This document shows, piece after piece, positions 49,001 through 58,000 of a stretch of DNA of 64,000 nt. Source of the DNA: Dicaeum eximium (Eukaryota; Chordata; Aves; Passeriformes; Dicaeidae); the NCBI GenBank assembly GCA_013396995.1, contig VWZP01002400.1:186001-250000 (forward strand), given 5' to 3'. The position numbers and the translations under genes are program-made. Under the pieces are notes generated by a model, which was not told the origin of the DNA, made no database searches, and worked only from the letters and a program-made list of their open reading frames with translations. How positions within the stretch are numbered: the first letter of the stretch is position 1; every line of letters starts with the position of its first letter.

Positions 49001-52000
49001 CTCAGCTTTACCTGCAAGTGCCCCGCTGGGGACAAGGGCCCCGCCTGCGAGAGGGCTGCCGGCGCGTGTGACACCAACCCGTGCGAGCACGGGGGCACGT
49101 GCCAGAGCGGCCTGGCGGGGCCCACCTGCCTGTGCAGCGCCGGCTACACGGGCGCGCTCTGCGAGAGGGAGCTGGACGAGTGCATCTCCGAGCCGTGCCG
49201 CAACGGGGCCCTGTGCCGCGACGGCGTGGGCGAGTACTCCTGCTACTGCGTGCCCGGCTACCAGGGCAAGCACTGCGACCTGGAAGTGAACGAATGCGCC
49301 TCAGAGCCGTGCCTGAACGGGGCCACGTGCCTCAACCAGATAGGGCGCTACGACTGCATCTGCGCCCTCGGCTACACGGGTAAGCCTTGCTAAAGCAACT
49401 TTTCCTTTGGGCAGTGTAGAACCAGCATAACTCACGTTCCAGGTTCGACTCGCTCGCCCACGCGTGTATTTATCTGTGTTACCACCTTGCCTTCAGCTTC
49501 GGCACCGGTGGCTGTTGGATGACCACATCACTGTGAACTGCTGATACCAGAGAGGGATTAAAGAAATCTCACATTTACCAAATCTACACAGCAGTTTCGT
49601 GAACACCAAGCTACCTCACAGGGCTAGGTGGACTTTGCTGTTAAAAGAAACATTCTCAAAATGCTCTCTTCGGAGTGCTATATCTAGTTGTTTTCTGAGG
49701 CTCAAAACCTATGTTTGATGGATTTAAAAATTAGATCCAAGTAGACAAATTCTATCCTAAACTTAGACATTTCACATTAAATTTCTCTCATCTGCCCTTC
49801 CCAGAAACAAAGGACTTATTTGCAACTAGAGCATTATGTAAGTTACACAGAAAAGTGTTGTGTTCCCAAACTGCCCATTTTTTGATAATCCCATTTTATA
49901 TAGCTACATTTTTAAGGCACAGGTGTGATTTTTCTTCCCTACTTCCTCTATTGGAAAGCATATAATTCTTGTTAGAATACAGCTCCCTTCAAATTTCAAA
50001 GCTGTTTTCAGAGGTAGGAATATGAGAGGTAGCACACTGAATCATTAAAAGGAGAAAAGGGGAGGCATTTTAGTTATAGATTGCCAGTCAAGTAAGCAAA
50101 GGAGAAGAAATAGTCATACAGCAAAAAGGGGAGAAAAAACAGCTACTGCTTCAAGTGATTCAAATGAATAAGAGATGTGGTTTACAGCTCCATCCCCAAA
50201 TCCCCATGCAGGAGGGGAAGTCAGGGGTAAAAAGCAGCTTTCCTGTGTCTAACACAGCGCTCGTTGGAAGGCAGCCCTCGGTTAATATCCCTTATGAGCA
50301 CAGAGAATGTTATTTGAAGGAAGCTTGTTACCTTCCTGCCACCCCGCTGCTGCCAGGGGGTGTCGGAGCCCAGGCCAGCTGAGGAGAAAACTACACAACT
50401 GGGGGAAAGCCAAAGAGCAGAAGGAAGGAAAAACCTATTAACAACCAGCATGGTTACTCTGCAATGATCAGACTCAGCCCAGACCTCCTGTTGTATTCAG
50501 GAAACTGTATTTGTTTAACTGGCGCTGTTAGTGGGGTCCAGGCCCGGATCCACAGCCCAGAAACTCGGTTTGAAAGAGTCAGAATACACACCTTAGAGAC
50601 AAAGGGAGAGAAAACATAATGAAATAGCAAAGCCCAAACAAAAAGAAATAAAAATTTAGGGCAACACAAACTGCTGATGGAAACTCACTCTGCTGGAGTC
50701 GCTCCACTTTCATCATGAAATTCTGCTGTTTCCCAAGCTGATGCTCTTTTCTCTCACCAAGAAAAATCACCAGAGCTCCACACTTTGCACAAGCAGAGTT
50801 AAGTAATGAGGAGAGGACCAAGGAAGGAGAAAAGGTCTAAAATACACAACAGAAGGGGCTGCAGTGTTTTGACATACATCTCTGACACCACTTCCAGCAG
50901 CAAAGAGACTAACCATAGGAATTCTATAGAGGAGTAGCAGACCCTTCCTCCAGCAGTAAAACATCAGCTTTAAAAAGCTACTTAACAAAATGATTTATCA
51001 GAAGCATTCTTTTTTGTTGTTTTTTTGCACCTTGCCGTGAGTTGTGCTAAATGCACAAGCCAGAGGGATTACTGGATGAAAGCCTCGAGGTGTCCCCAGT
51101 GGTAATAAAACCCCTCATTTACCTCGTCAGGGGATCTTGCCAACCATTATTATCCTGGCCTGACACCATGAATTACTGTGGGAAGTCATCCGGCCTCATC
51201 TCATTTCCCTAAGATGTAAAAACGGGTTACATCTCCTGATATGCAGGTAAAGAAGGTATAGTAAATCTATAGCTGCAATGTTAACCAAATGCATGAGTTA
51301 CTGGCTGCTGCTACTTGTTTCATGGACTAGGACTGCTATTTTGTGTGATTGGTGTGCTGCAGCACTTCTTAAAATAGCTGAGAAATGTCACACGTAATTC
51401 TTACACAAATGGAAGAGGTTAGAATGCACCAAGAGCCAAAGACTGGAAAATTTAGCATGAAATCTGCAGTTTCTATGATAATGTTCTGCATGTGTGAAAT
51501 TATTTACAAGACATGTGTCACACAGCTGTTAAATAATGAAGTTCAATTGATTTGTTGAAGTTTTGCTGGCTACCCTAATAAATTGCATTTTCTCCTCCAT
51601 TGGACTAATTGCACTTGCTTTTAATTCACCCCAACAGAGCATGGTGTAAGAGCCTGTTATTACCCACAGCTACGTGCATTAATTACCTTGCTGAAGCCAG
51701 TCCTCCATTGCCAGTGAACATTCCAGTGTGAACTCTCAGGAGTGCACAGGCAGTTCCAAAGCCCATTCTCAGTCTAAGACAGCAAGAGAAAGCATTTCAG
51801 TGACAGCAAAAATAGGTGCAATGAGCTGGATTTGCTCTTTGTGCAATACCTTTTGCTATGAGGTAACCATCACTGCGATGACCTCTGTAGAATTTGAGGA
51901 AATTACTCCTGATACATCTCCAAGTTTTCATTCAGTATTCTCATAAACAATGTATGTGCTATGCAAATATTAAGAATATATGCATCATAAATAAGTCTTA

Positions 52001-55000
52001 AAGGTAAGCAGAGGCACAGCTGCTCTGTCATGGGATGGAAAACCTCGAGTAGAGATCCCACTTCCCAACAAGCTCATGTCCATGTTGTTGTGGATGTCAT
52101 AGCAAACAACACAGTCTATCCAACAGCAATTGCCAGCAGTGCAAAGCCTGTTTTCTTCCCCAGCTTTCCAGGTTCAAACCAGCACTCCCCACCTTGTGTG
52201 CTAGCCAGCCCAGGTATTCAGCTCTGCTGAGATGCCCAAGCTCAAAAGAGATAAGACTTGACCAAACAAACACAACTTCTCCCTCTGTCTAATTTTTGAT
52301 TTAACTCTCTTCCTGTCGCTCCAAGCCTGGTGCCTATAAACTAGCCATGTGACACTCTCCATCCAAATAATGGCACATTTTATAGATTACTTTATACAGA
52401 ATGAGGAATTTGGGGACAGCCCTCTGGACCTGCTGGGCCTGAGCACAGCATTTTAGTGCAGGAGAGCAGAAAGGGTGACCTGGTTACCAATTTCCAGCTG
52501 TACTAAGAATGTGCAGGTGCTCATGGAAGTACACTGAGCCTGCAAATCCCTAGTATCTTTGACCAGAAAGCGATTTTAGACTCTGTCTGTAGGCACGCAA
52601 GTTTGAAAACGTTGGCTGTGCATCCTTCATCCTCACTTGTGTTTGCTTTTATTGACTGGGGCTGTAGAAAGAAGTGCACACTAGTATTCACTGGAGAAGC
52701 AAGCAGTATAAGAAACAACCCTGGTTCTTCAGAGAAACTGCAAAAGTTACGAATGTGACCTCTCCCCACCTTCCCAGCATTTCAATTCCAACCATCTGTG
52801 TGGTTTGGTGCATGCAGGGATGCTCCAGGACAGCCAGGGTGCCTCAGCTCGTGGCGGTGCAGCCCTGTGCAATAACCGCGGCGAGCGGGGCTCCTTGGCG
52901 CTCTCCTTCCCGCCTGGCATATGATATTTGGCATACAGCATATTTATGACAGAATGTTAGACTGAGGTGAAAATGCAGATCTAATCTTTTCATCTCTCTC
53001 CTACACGTCTAAGAAAGCCTGACAGCAGACTCAGCGGAGGCTAGGAAGGGATTCCCCCTGTCTGCATGGCAGATCGCATTGGCTGGATGCATTATACAGG
53101 GAGAAGTTTTCTTCTGAGGCAACATTGCCCAAGGCAGGTTACTGGGCTTGATAGATTAAAGACATGAACCAAAACAACAACGCTATGTTCTCATGTTAAT
53201 TGTCAGGCTGTTCTCAGGCCTGTAGTTTTAAATTTGGCTGAGCTGAGGATCAGTTGAACAGGGCTTGTTTTGTCACATGATTTTTAGTGTTCGCAGTAAG
53301 CTGTTAACAAGCTCTGGCAGATTTACGGTCACTAGACACACTTCTGCAAACACATTGTTTATAATTACAGTGAATTCACAGGGCAATGACCACAGAGGGA
53401 CTGCTTGCTGTATCTGGCTGTAATGTACATTACCATAAAGCCGTAAGAGAGCGTTCCTGTGCCGGGCTCTCGTGGCAGGCTCCCGCTGAAAGTAGTGGTT
53501 AGCTGAGCAGTGAACCTTCAACTGGGGGCACTGGCAGCTTCTCCATCCACTATGTGGTATCAAGGAACTATTTCTCAACTGCTAGAAATAGGAACTTGCA
53601 CTTTAATGTTTAAAGACAATGAAAATTGGTTATGAGTCAACAACATGTGTAATTTTTGGTTTGGCATTTTAAGATATTTCCGGGTACTTACCCATAGTAC
53701 AGCTTTATTCTTTTAAAACTAAGATGCTCAGAAGCATCTAAATAAATTATTCATGAAGTAACAGTGCTAAATATTATCAATCTCTGTTTTAAGAAAGATG
53801 CTCAGAGTTATAATGTACAAATTCCACAGCACTACAGAGCTGACAAAAGGAGCATAAATAAAGAATTAGAGGTGAGCTCCTAAATAAATTGCAAGAGTGA
53901 TGCCCATCATCAAATATGCCTGTTCCCTCTTTTGAAAGTCTACCCTATCATCTTGTATTGAAAACTTCACTTTTACAAAAAAAGGAAAAAAAAAAATTAA
54001 CCCATTCTCAGGGCTGCAGTTTTTCTTTCAAGTAGGAAATTCCCCTGTAAACTTTTCAATACTGCTGCTACTTCAACAAGCCAAATAAAAATAAGGGAAT
54101 TCACTTCAAAGCATCTTCATTATAATTTGCCACTTTGCATCTGTTTTGTGGCTGATACTGTAGCTGCTAAAATAACCTGACATGGCAGTTGTAAATTATT
54201 TGAAAATATTACTCTATTGCTCAAAATACTAAGTAAGTGCATAAGCATACAAAACTCTGAAATAATCAAAGCTGCAAGGCATTAGTTATTAAATTTTCTT
54301 AGTACCTCCTGGACTGTACTAGAGATAAGGAAAAGGAGTGTATATTTAACCTGCCAACTATCACAAATAGCTGCAAAGTCATATTAAAACTGATTTATTT
54401 CCAGCAATTATCTCTGAAGAGCAGCTCCAAGATTCTGTGCTGCTGCAAACATGGCACCACAGACCCATTTACTTGCACATTGATAAGCCTTAAAAAAAAT
54501 TGAGCAATAATCCGCTGCTAAACAAGACACTTCCCAATGGATTCAAAAAACTGTGAATTGGCCATTTAAAGGCCAACTTTATGAGATCAATAAACTGCTG
54601 GCCTCTTCTGTATTATGTAAATAGGATAGTAGCATTGTTTGAATAAACTGAAATTGAGTTTGTCCTGTGTTCAAGCTAACATAAAAAGTTATTTTACATA
54701 TTCTTGTGAAAACAACTGGCTTGTTCTTTTGTAAATTCTGCCAAGCCTTGAAAAAACTAGTTGTGCAAGGCACATTGAGGAGGAAATGCCTCTAAAAACC
54801 AGGCAACTGCATAAAGAAAAACAAGATTATGTGACTACTGTACTTCACGCAGTCTTTACTGAGATTTTTCAAAGCTGTCTCCTAAGCCTGGGGTTTCTTT
54901 TCTCTGCTTTGAAAGGTACGAACTGCGAGGTGGAGATCGACGAGTGCTCATCCCAGCCGTGCCTGAACGGGGGGACCTGCCTGGATTCCCTGGGCAGCTT

Positions 55001-58000
55001 CTCCTGCTGGTGCGCTCGGGGCTTCCTGGGGGACCTGTGCGGCACGGACGTGGACGAGTGCTCCAGCCAGCCCTGCCTGCACGGGGGACACTGCACGGAC
55101 GGGGCCAACGGGTACGTGTGCCAGCCCCGGGCAGGGCTGGGCCAGGGGCTCCTGGCACCTGCCTCTGCAGATGGGAACGCTGAGGGAGCCTGCCCGGCCT
55201 GCCCGCTCATTGCCTTCCAAATTCCAGATTTCCCTCCTTGGTCCTGCGCTAATTTCAGTTCCGATTTGAAGTTAGCAAATTTCAAAAATTTGAATGCCAG
55301 TCTGGTGTCAGAGCCAATAGGACAACAAAATATTTATGGCAAAGACTGACCGAGAAGTGTATTTTTCATATTTGTGCTTTAAATATTTACAAGGCGCTGT
55401 TTTCCTGGCTGTTAGTACTGTCATTTAGATATGAATTCTGTTTCTAATGCTTGACAAACTTTAGTTTCCAAGAAATAGGTGAGACTGTATAAAACTGAAT
55501 TTGCTAACAGCAGCTGCCCACAGTGACAGGCAGAAGGATTAGACGAGAGGCAGAGAATAACTGTAACCATAGTAATAGATATCATTAGGAAATGTGTCAG
55601 AAACTTTATAGATATATAGTACAACAGCTACTTGTGCAAAACAACCTGCAGTCTGTGGGCAAAAAAATAACAATAATAATTTTAAAAAAAGGAGAATACA
55701 AGGCAGTGGAAAAGTAAGATTCACCACCTACAGCTACTGGCCCCACGCAGAGGGCCAAGCACAGCTCTGGCTCACCAAGAGCTTCCCAAACTGAACACAC
55801 ATATGTATATAAGCTCAGCCTGAAAGTTCCCCAGTGTATTCATGCAGGTGGCTCCTCTTGCCAGTATAGGATTTGTCCATTATTGAGTATTTTCCAGTTT
55901 TATAAAGCAGTTTTGAAGACATTGGTGCCCCAAAAAATCAGTCCAGAAGTCATGTCAGCAAAAGGCGTGCTTGCCTTTCAGTGAGGAGGTAAGAGATCAT
56001 ATTCTGGGAATAAGTTTTGTGCAGTGTGGTGACCTGGTACCAGCCTTGTGGAGCTTCTTTTCAGCAGTGCTGAACAGCTCTGAGCAGGACAAAGCAATTT
56101 ATTATCTCCCAGTGTAGCTAAAGCACGACAGCAGTGAGAGGGGGTCGCCTTGGACCTGACTCACTCAGACCTGTGCAGTAACCTGGAAGCCTTTTGAGGA
56201 TACATGTGTGAGGTGAGCAACTGGGATGCTCATTCAGGCCAGACTTAATCCTGCTCATTTTTCTCCTGGCTTTTAAATCTGAGGTACTTGCAAGACCAAT
56301 TTTAATTGGCTTGTAATACTGCAGGGTAACAGGAGAACAATCAGAGCTCTTTCTGTATTTATTATGGGATGGAAAGGAATGGACAACAAAGCAATTCAAA
56401 ACAGAAGGGTGCCCAGAAATTTCCTTTCCTTTGTGTCTTTTTGAGGATAAATGAAGGACTGTGGTATTTAAGCAGGAGTTTTCCTTTTCTGACTAATCTA
56501 CAGTACAGCTGAGGCTTTGGTGTCTGCCACCAGCTCTCACAGAAATGGGTAAAAGGTAACAAATTTAGCTCAAAAAAGCTGTAAATACAAACATCAAACC
56601 AAATTCTCTCACAGATTTCAGACTGACCTTCCAGTGATGTTTCATTAATGCAACGAAGGATGAGCTGAACTCTTAAAAAAACATTTACATAAGTAAACAT
56701 TCTTATTTAAACTCAACAGCTTACAGACTTAGCTGGACCACAAAACCCAGTGTGCTTAGGCATAGAGGATACCTCTGCATGATCCATGTCTTTTTTCTAT
56801 AGGAAATATTCCCAGGAGCTCTGATGTCCATAGGAGATTCCATAGGAAAGAATGCCTATGTGTATTGCTTTCTGCAGATTGTGAGAACATCAAACAAGAA
56901 GTCAAAAACATATGCTAGGTAGAGTATCTAAGTTATCACTCCTACTATAAAAAGCCATCTGCCTGCTCAGCTGCAGCCTGCTCACAAGCAGGGCACCATC
57001 CAGAATCCCTGAAGGTCAACAGCAATGTCAAATGCTAAAAGATACCCAAGAAAAAGGCACACAGGTGGGGCTGCACATTAAGCAGTCAGTTCTGGATATT
57101 CCTCCCTGCTCCATGATTCTGAACCAAAGGGAAAAGCAGCTTGGACACAGGCAGAAAAAAAAGCTTTCATCACAAAGCTGAACGGCACCAAACTGAAGGT
57201 GCATGGGAGAAACGTGTGAAAAACTCAGCAGAGGAAGGAGACTTCAGGTTTGAGAACATACCTCAGAATGAAAATTACTTTTCTCATTCACATCTTCCTC
57301 ATTACTTTTTATATCCAAAATTCAAATGCCACCTGGTCTAAGTAATCTCTGGTTTTGATTTAAGAATAATCCATACAGCAGTAATAAACTGGCCAGCCAG
57401 AAGTTTCTGCTTATGCACACACTTAAACAGTGTAGTAAAAAGTTTACACTTTTTGGTCTATTAGACTGCAGGAGCCAGTTGCTCTCTGATGTTGCTTTAT
57501 GTTCAACAATTTCACTTTCTCTTCATATATTTACTCCAAATCCAAGACTTGGATATTAAGCACAGAAATTATCAAATAAGCATACTTCTATCTTGTTCAG
57601 CAAGATGCCCTATGAATGCAATTGTACAATAATAGTGTATTAATGTAAAAGAAAATAGAAGAAAATTTGGTTTCCTATCATTATTTTTAGGTCAAGATCA
57701 TACAAGTCTGCACAGTTAAAAGTATCTTGCAAAAGCCTGTATTTTCATATGACATGTACATGTTAACTTTATACTTGATGACCAAAGAACAGGAATGATG
57801 CTTTTTATAACACTCAGCTCTGCTGAAAAAAAAAATGCAAACAAAACTTCCCAGACATTATTTATATCTGCATGTTGCTAATTTCTATATGTACACTAGT
57901 TTGTTTACTTATGTTGTAGTCGCATTGCTATCAAAAGGGAGCTGTATTACTGTTGTTATTGGGACTAAGCAAGCAATAGACATTTTTGTTCTAACCTAAC

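Noticed and set aside
48813..49383. Long alternative frames on both strands over CRB1 exon 2
   Set aside because: Shadow frames of the GC-rich EGF exon; only the frame with conserved EGF cysteines is real.
49441..49460. GGTTCGACTCG resembling a tRNA B box just after CRB1 exon 2
   Set aside because: No matching A box, no acceptor stem and no cloverleaf can be drawn around it.
54958..55183. Frameshifted open frames over CRB1 exon 3 on both strands
   Set aside because: Shadows of the GC-rich exon; only the phase joining exons 2 and 4 preserves EGF spacing.
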